A stretch of 64,000 nucleotides of DNA from Solitalea lacus (lineage in GTDB: Bacteria; Bacteroidota; Bacteroidia; Sphingobacteriales; Sphingobacteriaceae): contig NZ_CP091740.1 of the NCBI RefSeq assembly GCF_022014595.1, positions 1,364,001 through 1,428,000 on the forward strand, in the 5' to 3' direction. Below, one piece after another: positions 52,681 through 61,275 of the stretch (positions are counted from its first letter, which is position 1; each line of letters starts with the position of its first letter). The position numbers were made by a program, and so were the translations under genes. The notes below the pieces were generated by a model. The model had not been told where the DNA came from, searched no databases, and was given only the letters and a program-made list of their open reading frames with translations.

Positions 52681-52831
52681 TAATGGCAAGCAACTGTGTT
52701 GTTTAAGGTGTCAATGAAGATAATATTGAAAACGTTCCAAGTCGGAATATTTTTTTATTTGGTAAATATTTAACTTCCAATTATTCAAAATGTTTACTAA
52801 TTTTTAGGTTCGAAATCTAAAGCTCTCTGCT

Positions 52832-53131
52832 ATGACTCAGCCTAAAAATGACTTCGCTTTTTTACGTAAATGGGAAAAGGAACGCAAAGAAAATAAATGG
52901 CGTTTTTCATTCAGAATAGGAATTATTCAGTATACTTTACCCATTATGATCCTCGTTACAGTTTACGACTTTTTGAAAGGGATCGACAATATAGATCAAT
53001 ACCTGTGGATAAGAATTTATATGGGCCTGCCGGTTTGCATCCTAATTGGCTTGCTCGCAGGTTGGTTTATGTGGAGCAATAATGAAAAGCGCTATAAGGC
53101 ATTAAAAGGACAGGATAATAAAAAATTATAG
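52832..53131 (+). CDS. Small two-span membrane protein of unknown function
   Basis: The 99-residue protein has a charged N terminus (FLRKWEKERKENKWRFSFRI) and two hydrophobic segments (IIQYTLPIMILVTVYDFL and IRIYMGLPVCILIGLLAGWF), then a short charged tail (SNNEKRYKALKGQDNKKL). No family is recognised. It stands alone between the SDR and radC genes on the same strand. The ATG at 52832 is the only sensible start. Confidence 0.7.
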   Translation: MTQPKNDFAFLRKWEKERKENKWRFSFRIGIIQYTLPIMILVTVYDFLKGIDNIDQYLWIRIYMGLPVCILIGLLAGWFMWSNNEKRYKALKGQDNKKL

Positions 53132-53223
53132 CGTTTGTAAGTTTTGTAGTGTAATTTAAAATTATGATAATTAATTATTACTAACTGTCAATTTATAAAC
53201 TCAAATCATCGGCCTGATACCTA

Positions 53224-53925
53224 ATGGATTCTACTTATGAAAAGAAATTGCCCATTACAGCATGGGCAGAAGATGATCGTCCTCGAGAGAAAATGATGCT
53301 CAAAGGCAGGCAAAGTTTAAGTGATGCCGAATTAATAGCAATCCTAATTGGTACGGGAACACCTAAATTAAGTGCGGTAGATTTGAGTAAACAGATTTTA
53401 AATGCCTTACATAATGATCTCAATGCACTTGCAAAACTTTCAATTAAGGAATTAACAAAGTTTAACGGAATTGGGGAAGCTAAAGCCATTACAATTTTAG
53501 CCGCCTTGGAATTGGGCCGGAGGAAAAAGGAAGAAGCTCCGGTAAAAGTTCAAAGAATTACTTGTAGTAAGGATGTATATCAAATAGCATCACCCTTCCT
53601 TGTCGATTTGCAACACGAAGAATTTTGGGTAATTCTGTTAAGCAGATCAAATAAAGTATTAGGAACATATAATATCAGCAAAGGAGGAATGGCAGGAACT
53701 GTGGCCGATCCTAAAATTATCTATAAACTTGCACTTGAACACAGTGCAAGCTCATTGGTGTTGTTACACAATCATCCTTCAGGTAACTTAAAACCCAGCC
53801 AACAAGACATTCAACTTACTGCAAAGTTTAAGCAGGCGGGAAATTTGCTCGATATTACCGTGTTAGATCATTTAATCATTACAGAGCACGGTTACTATAG
53901 CTTTGCCGATGAAGGAGCACTATAA
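53224..53925 (+). CDS. radC: RadC-family JAB/MPN-domain protein
   Basis: The 233-residue protein has an N-terminal helix-hairpin-helix region (LTKFNGIGEAKAITILAALE at about 80-100) and the C-terminal metal-dependent JAB/MPN core with VLLHNHPSGNLKPSQQDIQL, the His-x-His...Ser...Asp zinc site. RadC was once linked to DNA repair, but the role is unsettled; some members act in competence. The start is the ATG at 53224, which gives the usual family start LPITAWAEDDRPREKMMLKG. A terminator follows at 53938. Confidence 0.95.
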   Translation: MDSTYEKKLPITAWAEDDRPREKMMLKGRQSLSDAELIAILIGTGTPKLSAVDLSKQILNALHNDLNALAKLSIKELTKFNGIGEAKAITILAALELGRRKKEEAPVKVQRITCSKDVYQIASPFLVDLQHEEFWVILLSRSNKVLGTYNISKGGMAGTVADPKIIYKLALEHSASSLVLLHNHPSGNLKPSQQDIQLTAKFKQAGNLLDITVLDHLIITEHGYYSFADEGAL

Positions 53926-53937
53926 AAGGTCTATAAT

Positions 53938-53979
53938 AAAAAAGCGCTAAGCCTCCATTTTGGAAGCTTAACGCTTTTT
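53938..53979. terminator. Bidirectional terminator after radC
   Basis: AAAAAGCGCTAAGCCTCC and GGAAGCTTAACGCTTTTT form an imperfect stem with ATTTT at the apex and T-runs on both strands. It serves radC and the convergent PepSY gene. Confidence 0.9.
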
Positions 53980-53997
53980 AAAATGAATTTAATCAAA

Positions 53998-55233
53998 TTA
54001 ACTTGCTTCAGTTGCTTGCACTGCTTGTTTCCCTTTTTTCTTGTTGATCTTTATGCGGTTTAGCCACATGATTACACCCGTAACTGGAAAAATAAGCGAT
54101 AATAAACAAATTATAAAGCTTATGATTTTTGATGGCAAACCATAAATGGAACCCGTATGCAGAGGCTTCACCATAGCCCTTATTTTTTGTCCTTTGTTTT
54201 TATCGGCAAACTTTTGAGCTCCTATAATCTTTCCGGTATAAGGGTCGATGAAATAGGTGTCGCCTGCTGTTTCAATTGTATTTAATGGCAGTACATTAAC
54301 ACTGAACGTACTGATGGAATCTTTTGGAACCCGAATCACATATAGTTTGGCTTTATTCACTTCATTTTGTGCCGTATGATATGCATCATCAATGGTTAAT
54401 TGCTTGATGTTCTCTTGGTAAACTACCGATGGAGGTTCAGGGTTTTCAATTTTTGTTCCTGTAATTGTGAAAATTCCTTTATTTACCCAGTTGAAAGCCA
54501 TCACCAATCCACTTAAAACTATAATAATTAAGAAAATGGATGTGTAGAATCCTGTTACCATGTGCAAATCGTGCACTATGCGTTTCCAACCGCCATCAAA
54601 TTTAATTTTTAATCGCTGGTAAAGGATTTTTTTAGTTTTAGGCCACCACAAGATTAGGCCAGTGATTAGTATGAACAGGAAAAAGAAAGTTGAGAACCCT
54701 ATTAGAAAATTGCCAACGCTGTCTTTGCCTCCCAATAACCATCTGTGTACAGATTCAACAGTGGAAAAGAATGATTTCTTTGGATTAACTACGTCTAATA
54801 CTTTTCCGCTATAAGGGTCAATATAAACAGTAGTGGTAGGTTTTTTCTTGTCATTCTTTTTATCGTTCTGCTTCAAACCAGACTTTTCGGTTCCTTTTGC
54901 ATTATTTTTTTGATCGATTTTGGTTTTATCCGATTGGTCCTTTTTATCTTTTTTTTCAGCAACAGTAATGCTTACTTCCACCGAACGGTTTGAATCACTG
55001 TAAACCTTAATTGATGATAATTTAGACTTAGGAGTGCTTTTAACAGCTGTTTGTGCCAGTTCGGTTAATGGTAAACGTTTATTTTGGGTTGCTACAAAAT
55101 AACGGTCGTGATTTAAAGCTTGTTCAATCTCTTCTTCAAAAACCAGAATAGTTCCGGTAAGGCAGGATGTAAAAATGATTAATCCGGCTGCAAGGCTTAA
55201 ATAGAGGTGAATATTTCGGAAAAATACTTTCAT
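53998..55233 (-). CDS. PepSY-associated membrane protein (iron-uptake-associated type)
   Basis: The 411-residue protein has four membrane segments and two PepSY regions. It starts FRNIHLYLSLAAGLIIFTSC, typical of the PiuB-like PepSY-TM proteins, and includes VHRWLLGGKDSVGNFLIGFS and RIVHDLHMVTGFYTSIFLII, which carry the His residues thought to bind haem or metal in the family. It probably works as an inner-membrane iron reductase or transporter partner. A Lys/Asp/Gln-rich insertion lies at residues 95-135. It is encoded 64 nt downstream of the siderophore receptor on the same strand, with a strong hairpin between them. Confidence 0.87.
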   Translation of the reverse strand: MKVFFRNIHLYLSLAAGLIIFTSCLTGTILVFEEEIEQALNHDRYFVATQNKRLPLTELAQTAVKSTPKSKLSSIKVYSDSNRSVEVSITVAEKKDKKDQSDKTKIDQKNNAKGTEKSGLKQNDKKNDKKKPTTTVYIDPYSGKVLDVVNPKKSFFSTVESVHRWLLGGKDSVGNFLIGFSTFFFLFILITGLILWWPKTKKILYQRLKIKFDGGWKRIVHDLHMVTGFYTSIFLIIIVLSGLVMAFNWVNKGIFTITGTKIENPEPPSVVYQENIKQLTIDDAYHTAQNEVNKAKLYVIRVPKDSISTFSVNVLPLNTIETAGDTYFIDPYTGKIIGAQKFADKNKGQKIRAMVKPLHTGSIYGLPSKIISFIICLLSLIFPVTGVIMWLNRIKINKKKGKQAVQATEAS

Positions 55234-55248
55234 GGTTTTTTACAAAGA

Positions 55249-55275
55249 AACCGGATCATTTTTAATGATCCGGTT
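55249..55275 (-). repeat. Perfect 12-bp hairpin between the receptor and PepSY genes
   Basis: AACCGGATCATT (55249-55260) pairs with AATGATCCGGTT (55264-55275) around a 3-nt loop. On the minus strand TTCTTTGTAAAAAA follows rather than a U-run. It may reduce transcription or stabilise the receptor mRNA. Confidence 0.75.
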
Positions 55276-55297
55276 GTAAATATCTAAATGAACTTAA

Positions 55298-57748
55298 TTA
55301 GAATTTGTATGCCAAAGTTGTAGTAAATTGACGTGGAGGAATTGGATTCACACTGTAATTCTCGTGAACAATATAATTCAACTCATTCGTAATGTTTGAT
55401 ACTTTACCTAAAATTGAGAATTTTTTATAGGTATAACCTAACGATAGATCAAAGGTAGTAAAGCCGCTCACTGCGAATAAACGGTTTTGAGGCTGACCTT
55501 TGGACGGCACATAACCAACTGTGTTATTCCAACCGGCGTTACGTTCACCAGTGTAAAAACCTGAGAAACCAATTCTTAAACCGTTTAATGATGGATTGGA
55601 GAATGTGTAGAAAACTGTGCCATTGGCTGTATTAGCAGGCATGCTAACTAAACGTTCTCCTTCAATACTACTATTTTTAGTGCCAATGGATTTGGTATAA
55701 CGCATATCGTTATAGCTATAACCAGCTATGAAGTTTAATCCTTTAGCTATCGTTCCATTTACATCCACTTCAAATCCATTACTGGTTGTTTGTCCACTAA
55801 ACTCTTTTAAATTAGTATTAGAGTTTTGTTTACCATCTTTGTCAAACTCTGCTGTTTTTGTTTGATTGCTATTAATGATTTTGTACACTGAAAGATTTAC
55901 TGAGAGTCGGCCTTGGAAGAAATCATTTTTTACACCTACTTCAAATTGATCTATGATAGAGGCATCTAAATTGTTGAAATAAATATCTGTGCCAGAGTTA
56001 GGAACGAAATTGTTTGAATAGCTTGCAAATAATGACGAGTTTTTAGTAGGTTGATACACAAGACCTAAACGAGGTGAAAATGCGTTGTCATATTTATAAG
56101 GTGTTGTTGTACGAGCATTAGTTCCTTTTACCAAATCGTATACCTGTGGTACTGGATTGCTGATATATGACCATCTTAAACCTGCCAATACTTTAATTTG
56201 TTCCGAAACGCTAATCAAATCCTGAACGAATACTCCGAAACGGTTGGTTGGAGCTTCCGTTCTTGTTGTATTTGTTGCTAAGGGCTCATCAATACGAACG
56301 ATGAATTTTGAAGGATTGAGAACGTTAATTGAATCATAAACGCCATCTTTAGAAAGTGAAGCAATTGAGAAACCGTTGGTAATGTTAAAATAACGTTCAG
56401 CATCTGCTCCAATTAACACTTTATGGCCTAATTTACCTGTGCTGAAATCTCCAGTTAGGTTTAGCTGTCCAGTGTAATAATTTTCATTCGTTTTTGTTCG
56501 TGTTAACTTACGTCCCCAATTTCCCGCTGAATCAGCCTGAATACGTTCGGTTGAGAAATAATTCCGGTCAAAGTTTTGAAAAGATACCTGTGAGTTTAAT
56601 TTCCAGTTATTATTAAAGTTATGATTTAGGATTGCATTTGCAGTACCTTGTTTTGCTTTGTTGTATGCCCAGGGGGTATTAAATGAACTGGCGCGATCAA
56701 TAGTAGTGGGTATGCTACTTGTTTTTGTATCACTTAATGTACCAACTCCAAAATCAGGGGTTAAATCAGCATTCAAATAATCTCCTTGTATTAATAACTC
56801 TGTTTTAGTATTGATTTTATATAATACCGAAGGGTTAACATAAATACGTTTTGATTCAACTGAATTTCTGAAGCTTTTGGCGTTTTCATAAGTGCCAATT
56901 ACCCGGAAAGCCACTTTATTGCTGATTGGGCCATATACATCTAGTATAGGTTTGTAGAAATCGTAGCTACCAGTACGCATTGAAACTTCACCCCCAAAAT
57001 TGAATTTCGGTTGTTTTGTAACCATGTTTATTACAGCTCCTGAAGTTACATTTCCATATAAAAGCGCTGCACTACCTTTTAAAACTTCAACTCGCTCTAA
57101 GATACTTGCTTCAGGAATTACGCTTGAATTTGAGCGAGCACCATTTTTCATAATATTATTTGCGCCTAAATTATACCCGCGAGCGAAAAATGTTTCCGAA
57201 GTTGTACCTCTAGTTGAGCCCAATGATACCCCATTCACATTTTTAATGGCATCGCTTAATTTATTTACCTGTTGCTCTTCGATAACCTTACTGTCAACAA
57301 TGGCTACTGCCTGAGGTAAATCCATTGGTGCAATGTCAGTTTTACCAACCGATACAAGTTTTTTATTTGCTCCTCTTGAACCAGTCACCACTACTTCTGC
57401 TAATTTGCTTGAAGATTCAGTTAGAGTGATCTCGACGGATGCCGTTTGCCCTGCAATTACATTTACTGTTTTTTCCTGTGGATTAAGACCAACAAAAGTT
57501 ACTAATAGTGTGTAGGAACCCTCTTTTATACCTTTCAACAAAAAAGAACCTGAATCATTGGCGATTGTTCCTTTGTTAACCTCTTTAAGGATAATGTTTA
57601 CCGTTGCCGCTGGATTGCCATCGCTGGTTTTAACAGTTCCTGAAATGCTTCCATTTTTAGTCTGAGCTTTTGCACCAAAACTAAAAAAGAGCATTATAAA
57701 ACCTACTATATAGGAAAGAGAGGTAGATTTGTAGTTGTTATTATACAT
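55298..57748 (-). CDS. TonB-dependent siderophore receptor
   Basis: The 816-residue outer-membrane receptor has a signal peptide (residues about 10-30, YIVGFIMLFFSFGAKAQT), a carboxypeptidase-regulatory-like N-terminal domain (30-115, ISGTVKTSDGNPAATVNIIL), a plug domain (about 130-235: VEEQQVNKLSDAIKNVNGVS, ILERVEVLKGSAALLYGNVT, SGAVINMVTKQPKF) and a 22-strand-type barrel ending in an aromatic residue (TTLAYKF). It resembles ferrichrome/pyoverdine-type receptors. From the ATG at 57746-57748 the frame fits better than from the upstream start. It is followed by a PepSY gene and preceded by iron-type operator repeats. Confidence 0.94.
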   Translation of the reverse strand: MYNNNYKSTSLSYIVGFIMLFFSFGAKAQTKNGSISGTVKTSDGNPAATVNIILKEVNKGTIANDSGSFLLKGIKEGSYTLLVTFVGLNPQEKTVNVIAGQTASVEITLTESSSKLAEVVVTGSRGANKKLVSVGKTDIAPMDLPQAVAIVDSKVIEEQQVNKLSDAIKNVNGVSLGSTRGTTSETFFARGYNLGANNIMKNGARSNSSVIPEASILERVEVLKGSAALLYGNVTSGAVINMVTKQPKFNFGGEVSMRTGSYDFYKPILDVYGPISNKVAFRVIGTYENAKSFRNSVESKRIYVNPSVLYKINTKTELLIQGDYLNADLTPDFGVGTLSDTKTSSIPTTIDRASSFNTPWAYNKAKQGTANAILNHNFNNNWKLNSQVSFQNFDRNYFSTERIQADSAGNWGRKLTRTKTNENYYTGQLNLTGDFSTGKLGHKVLIGADAERYFNITNGFSIASLSKDGVYDSINVLNPSKFIVRIDEPLATNTTRTEAPTNRFGVFVQDLISVSEQIKVLAGLRWSYISNPVPQVYDLVKGTNARTTTPYKYDNAFSPRLGLVYQPTKNSSLFASYSNNFVPNSGTDIYFNNLDASIIDQFEVGVKNDFFQGRLSVNLSVYKIINSNQTKTAEFDKDGKQNSNTNLKEFSGQTTSNGFEVDVNGTIAKGLNFIAGYSYNDMRYTKSIGTKNSSIEGERLVSMPANTANGTVFYTFSNPSLNGLRIGFSGFYTGERNAGWNNTVGYVPSKGQPQNRLFAVSGFTTFDLSLGYTYKKFSILGKVSNITNELNYIVHENYSVNPIPPRQFTTTLAYKF

Positions 57749-57759
57749 TTTAGTAAGTG

Positions 57760-57780
57760 TTATTTGTATTAAATCTAAAT
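57760..57780 (-). promoter_or_regulatory. Operator-like repeat, proximal copy
   Basis: On the minus strand the repeat reads ATTTAGATTTAATACAAATA plus A; it differs from the distal copy at 57820-57840 only at two central positions. It lies just downstream of the predicted start site, so a bound repressor would block elongation or initiation. Confidence 0.55.
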
Positions 57781-57786
57781 TAGGCA

Positions 57787-57817
57787 CAAAGGTATAAATC
57801 GAATTGAAGTTGGCAAA
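57787..57817 (-). promoter_or_regulatory. Promoter of the siderophore receptor operon
   Basis: TTTG (plus-strand CAAA 57814-57817), a 19-nt spacer and TACCTTTG (57787-57794) match the Bacteroidota promoter consensus exactly, on the minus strand. Confidence 0.85.
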
Positions 57818-57819
57818 TA

Positions 57820-57840
57820 TTATTTGTAATTAATCTAAAT
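57820..57840 (-). promoter_or_regulatory. Operator-like repeat, distal copy
   Basis: The minus strand reads ATTTAGATTAATTACAAATA plus A, a near-copy of 57760-57780 sixty bp away (about six helical turns), immediately upstream of the -33 TTTG. The AT-rich, partly dyad-symmetric sequence before an iron-uptake operon suggests a Fur-like site. Confidence 0.55.
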
Positions 57841-57961
57841 AACTTTGAGTGAGATCTATTTGTGTTGAAACTGCTTGCTTTTAGAGTATGGAGTTAGATT
57901 AAACTACCATCGTTTTTTGGTCTTAGTTGGCGTTCTAAAGATGTAGCGTCAAATTTTTTCC

Positions 57962-57969
57962 TATTTTTG
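57962..57969 (+). promoter_or_regulatory. -7 element upstream of pheT
   Basis: TATTTTTG matches TAnnTTTG and ends 25 nt before the pheT start codon. A TTG at the right distance upstream is not evident. Confidence 0.4.
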
Positions 57970-57994
57970 CGCTTCGCCTAAAAGCGTTAAACAC

Positions 57995-60406
57995 ATGAAG
58001 ATTTCTTATAGCTGGTTAAAACAATATATTAATACAGAATTAAGTCCTGAGGAGATCTCAAAAATTCTTACTAACACAGGATTAGAAGTTGAAAGTCTGG
58101 AGAAAATTCAGACCGTTCCTGGAGGACTAGAAGGGCTCGTGATTGGCCATGTTACTTTCCGTGAAAAACATCCCAATGCTGATAAGTTAAGCGTTACAAA
58201 AGTAAATGTTGGGGGAGAGCGTGAGTTGGATATTGTGTGTGGTGCTCCAAATGTGACTTCCGGACAAAAGGTGGTGGTGGCTACGGTTGGTTGTACGGTT
58301 TATCCAAGTTCGGGTGAGCCATTTGAAATTAAGAAAGCCAAAATACGTGGTGAGGTTTCAGAAGGAATGATCTGTGCCGAAGATGAAATTGGTTTGGGTG
58401 AGTCGCACGCAGGAATTATGGTATTGCCGGAAGACGCACCTATTGGTATGCCGGCAAAGGAGTATTTCAAAATAGAAGATGATTACTGTTTTGAAATAGG
58501 CCTAACACCAAACCGCATAGATGCAGCCTCGCATATTGGAGTGGCTGGTGATATTGCAGCCTTTCTGAAAAGTCAAGTGATCCTTCCTTCGGTTGATGGG
58601 TTTAAGGTTGATAACCATGACTTAACGATTGGAGTTGAGGTGGTTGATGCTGAAGCCTGCCCTCGTTACTCAGGAGTAACCATTTCGAACGTAACCGTTA
58701 AAGATTCTCCTGAATGGTTGCAAAATAAACTACGTGCCATTCACATCAGACCGATCAATAATATAGTGGATGTGACCAATTTCGTTTTGCATGAAACTGG
58801 CCAACCATTACATGCTTTTGACGCTGCAGAGATCAAAGGCAATAAAGTAATCGTTCGCAAAGCTGCTGAAGGTACGAAGTTTGTAACTTTGGATGGCGTT
58901 GAACGCATCCATTCTGCTGAAGACCTGATGATCTGCAATGCTGATGAAGAAATGTGTATTGCCGGAGTTTTTGGAGGATTACAATCAGGGGTGAAGAACG
59001 AAACCAAATCTATATTCCTTGAATCTGCATATTTCAACCCTGTTTTAGTTCGTAAAACCGGTAAACGTCATAATCTCAAAACGGATTCATCATTCCGATT
59101 TGAGCGTGGTACCGATGCTAATGCAACTGTTTTCGCATTAAAACGTGCTGCTTTGCTGATTAAAGAAGTGGCAGGAGGTTCAATTTCTTCGGAGGTTGTT
59201 GATATCTATCCTACGGAAGTTAAAAAAGCTGAAGTGGAGATCACTTATAAAAATGTGCATCGTTTAATCGGTAAACAAATCCCTGCTGAAGAGATCAAAT
59301 CAATACTCGCTGCGTTGAACTTTGATATTTTAGCCGAAAATATCGATGGATTACATGTAGGAGTACCCACCAATAAAGTGGATGTTACACGCGAAGTTGA
59401 TGTTATTGAGGAGATTTTGCGTATTTACGGATACAATAACATCGAAATTCCAACAATACTTAACTCATCTTTGTCATTCGCTGTGAAGCCCGACAGAGAA
59501 AAGTTGCAAAATGCAGTTTCTGATTTCTATACGGCTAATGGCTTTAATGAAATCATGTCTAATTCATTAACCAAATCAGCCTATAGTCAGTTAACTGCAA
59601 CAATTAGTTCTGAGGAAAACGTTGAGATTTTAAATCCATTGAGCAGTGATTTAGACGTGTTGCGTCAAACTTTATTGTTTTCGGGATTAGAAGCAATAGC
59701 CTACAATCAAAATAGGAAAAACGCTGATTTAAAACTGTATGAATTCGGCAAAATCTACAAAAAGACTGAAAATGGCTATTTTGAAGAACCTCGTTTAGCT
59801 CTTTTTGTTACCGGTCGTAAAGAACAGGAGCAATGGAATGCTACAAATGACCAGGTTGATTATTTCTCGCTGAAAGGTTTTGTTGATGCGCTTTTAACAA
59901 AGTTGAAAGTATCTGTTGTATCATCAGAGGTAGTTAAAAATGATTTGATTAGCGAGGGACTTACCTATAAAAAAGGTAAAAATGTAATTGTTCAGTTAGG
60001 TCAAATTAACAAAGCCATCCTTAAAAAGATGGATATCGACAAACCTGTCTTTTTTGCTGACATTAATTGGGAATATTTGTTAAAAGTACAGCTGAATAAT
60101 AAGACAGAATATACAGAAGTGGCTAAGTTCCCTGCTGTTCGTCGAGATTTGTCGATGTTGGTTGATAGCTCGTTAAACTTTTCTCAGCTGAAAGATCTTG
60201 CATTTCAGGCTGAAAAGAACTTGCTGAAAGAGGTTAATATTTTTGATAAATACGAAGGTGATAAATTGCCACAGGGCAAGAAATCATATGCGTTGAGTTT
60301 TGTTATTCAAGATGAGGAGAAAACCCTTACTGATAAGCAAATTGACGCTATTATGCAAAAGTTGGTAACCGGATTTGAAAAACTGGGTGCTGAAATTAGA
60401 AAATAA
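57995..60406 (+). CDS. pheT: Phenylalanyl-tRNA synthetase beta subunit
   Basis: PheT is the large subunit of the alpha2beta2 enzyme that charges tRNA-Phe. The 803-residue protein shows the N-terminal tRNA-binding domain (about 40-150, VVNVG-like VTKVNVGGERELDIVCGAPN), the B3/B4 editing domain (about 210-390: RYSGVTISNVTVKDSPEWLQ and KNETKSIFLESAYFNPVLVR), B5 (about 405-475), the core (RPDREKL-type PDREKLQNAVSDFYTANGFN) and the C-terminal ferredoxin-fold anticodon-binding domain (FPAVRRDLSMLVDSSLNFSQ). pheS is not in the window. It is followed by a coiled-coil gene and zapA. Confidence 0.97.
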   Translation: MKISYSWLKQYINTELSPEEISKILTNTGLEVESLEKIQTVPGGLEGLVIGHVTFREKHPNADKLSVTKVNVGGERELDIVCGAPNVTSGQKVVVATVGCTVYPSSGEPFEIKKAKIRGEVSEGMICAEDEIGLGESHAGIMVLPEDAPIGMPAKEYFKIEDDYCFEIGLTPNRIDAASHIGVAGDIAAFLKSQVILPSVDGFKVDNHDLTIGVEVVDAEACPRYSGVTISNVTVKDSPEWLQNKLRAIHIRPINNIVDVTNFVLHETGQPLHAFDAAEIKGNKVIVRKAAEGTKFVTLDGVERIHSAEDLMICNADEEMCIAGVFGGLQSGVKNETKSIFLESAYFNPVLVRKTGKRHNLKTDSSFRFERGTDANATVFALKRAALLIKEVAGGSISSEVVDIYPTEVKKAEVEITYKNVHRLIGKQIPAEEIKSILAALNFDILAENIDGLHVGVPTNKVDVTREVDVIEEILRIYGYNNIEIPTILNSSLSFAVKPDREKLQNAVSDFYTANGFNEIMSNSLTKSAYSQLTATISSEENVEILNPLSSDLDVLRQTLLFSGLEAIAYNQNRKNADLKLYEFGKIYKKTENGYFEEPRLALFVTGRKEQEQWNATNDQVDYFSLKGFVDALLTKLKVSVVSSEVVKNDLISEGLTYKKGKNVIVQLGQINKAILKKMDIDKPVFFADINWEYLLKVQLNNKTEYTEVAKFPAVRRDLSMLVDSSLNFSQLKDLAFQAEKNLLKEVNIFDKYEGDKLPQGKKSYALSFVIQDEEKTLTDKQIDAIMQKLVTGFEKLGAEIRK

Positions 60407-60531
60407 GTTGTTTTATTGTTGTTATTAGTAGTCGGATTGGAAGTTCGAATAAATAAATTATCTTGAACAAGTGAATAAATAGTATTAATCGGTTTAAAAA
60501 TTAGATTTATTTACAAATTACTAATAACTAA

Positions 60532-60822
60532 ATGGCTGAACTGGTACGGACTCTCGAACAGCTCCAACAAAAGATGCAGAAACTAATGTTGATGCATAGC
60601 AAGTTGCAACAGCAACACGTGGCTCTTTTGCATGAATTGGAGCAGGTTAAAACAGAGTCAGAAAACCGAAAAGCCAAAATTTTGGAGTTGGAAGACAAGG
60701 TAAAAGTTGTCAGAATTGCGTCATCGTTATCAGCTGGTAATGAAAAGGCACTTGACATCCAGCAAAAAATTAACGAATTTGCGAAAGAAATAGACAGGTG
60801 CATTGTGCTTCTGACTAAATAA
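60532..60822 (+). CDS. Small coiled-coil protein upstream of zapA
   Basis: The 96-residue protein is almost wholly predicted coiled coil: heptad-like spacing of Leu in LVRTLEQLQQKMQKLMLMHS and LHELEQVKTESENRKAKILE, followed by a short helical tail (ALDIQQKINEFAKEIDRCIV). It has no membrane segment. It ends 21 nt before zapA, so the two are cotranscribed. Small coiled-coil partners of ZapA exist in other phyla (ZapB), which makes a division role plausible, but no homology to ZapB is visible. Start at the ATG, 60532. Confidence 0.8.
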   Translation: MAELVRTLEQLQQKMQKLMLMHSKLQQQHVALLHELEQVKTESENRKAKILELEDKVKVVRIASSLSAGNEKALDIQQKINEFAKEIDRCIVLLTK

Positions 60823-60843
60823 ACTCGTGATTTAAATGCTCAA

Positions 60844-61137
60844 ATGGGAGAAATTTCCATTAAAATAAATATTGCCGACAGGGTGTATCCGTTGCGTATT
60901 AACGCTTCTGAAGAGGAAACTGTAAGGAAAGCCGCCAAGGAAATTAATGACCGGATAAAGATGCTGATGCAAAATTATGAGGTTAAGGATAAACAAGATT
61001 TACTATCAATGTGCGTATTGCATTATGCAACAGCTGCTCTCAAATTCGATGGTAAACGTTTAATTGAAGATGATGGCATCTCCGATAAGATAGCTGAACT
61101 TGATCAACAGTTGAGCCAGTTTCTAGCTAGTCAGTAA
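60844..61137 (+). CDS. zapA: Cell division protein ZapA
   Basis: ZapA promotes bundling of FtsZ protofilaments at the division site. The 97-residue protein has the typical N-terminal globular part (ISIKINIADRVYPLRINASE, then EEETVRKAAKEINDRIKML) and a C-terminal helix (LHYATAALKFDGKRLIEDDG, IAELDQQLSQFLASQ) that makes the tetrameric coiled coil. Length and motifs fit the family. It is followed by a structured noncoding region and then rny. Confidence 0.94.
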   Translation: MGEISIKINIADRVYPLRINASEEETVRKAAKEINDRIKMLMQNYEVKDKQDLLSMCVLHYATAALKFDGKRLIEDDGISDKIAELDQQLSQFLASQ

Positions 61138-61164
61138 TTAATTATTGAGAGCAAAAACAAATTT

Positions 61165-61262
61165 AACCGCAGTTAAATTTTATATAAGTCACATTGTTTA
61201 CTTGGTTGGTTGCCAACTCCTGCAAAGTGGTATATATAAGTTTTAGTTGCGGTTTTTTATTT
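61165..61262 (+). ncRNA. ssrS: Candidate 6S-like RNA between zapA and rny
   Basis: AACCGCA (61165-61171) pairs with TGCGGTT (61248-61254), and nearly the whole interval folds back on itself: 5' GTTAAATTTTATATAAGTCAC opposes 3' GTGGTATATATAAGTTTTAGT with several wobble pairs and mismatches, and the apex holds GTTGG-TTG-CCAAC. A T-rich run (TTTTTTATTTTTT) follows. A single 90-nt rod with internal bulges is the 6S RNA shape, and in Escherichia coli ssrS also lies directly after zapA. No TAnnTTTG promoter is visible upstream, so it could be processed from the zapA transcript or simply be a long terminator. Confidence 0.5.
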
Positions 61263-61275
61263 TTTAAAAATTAGA

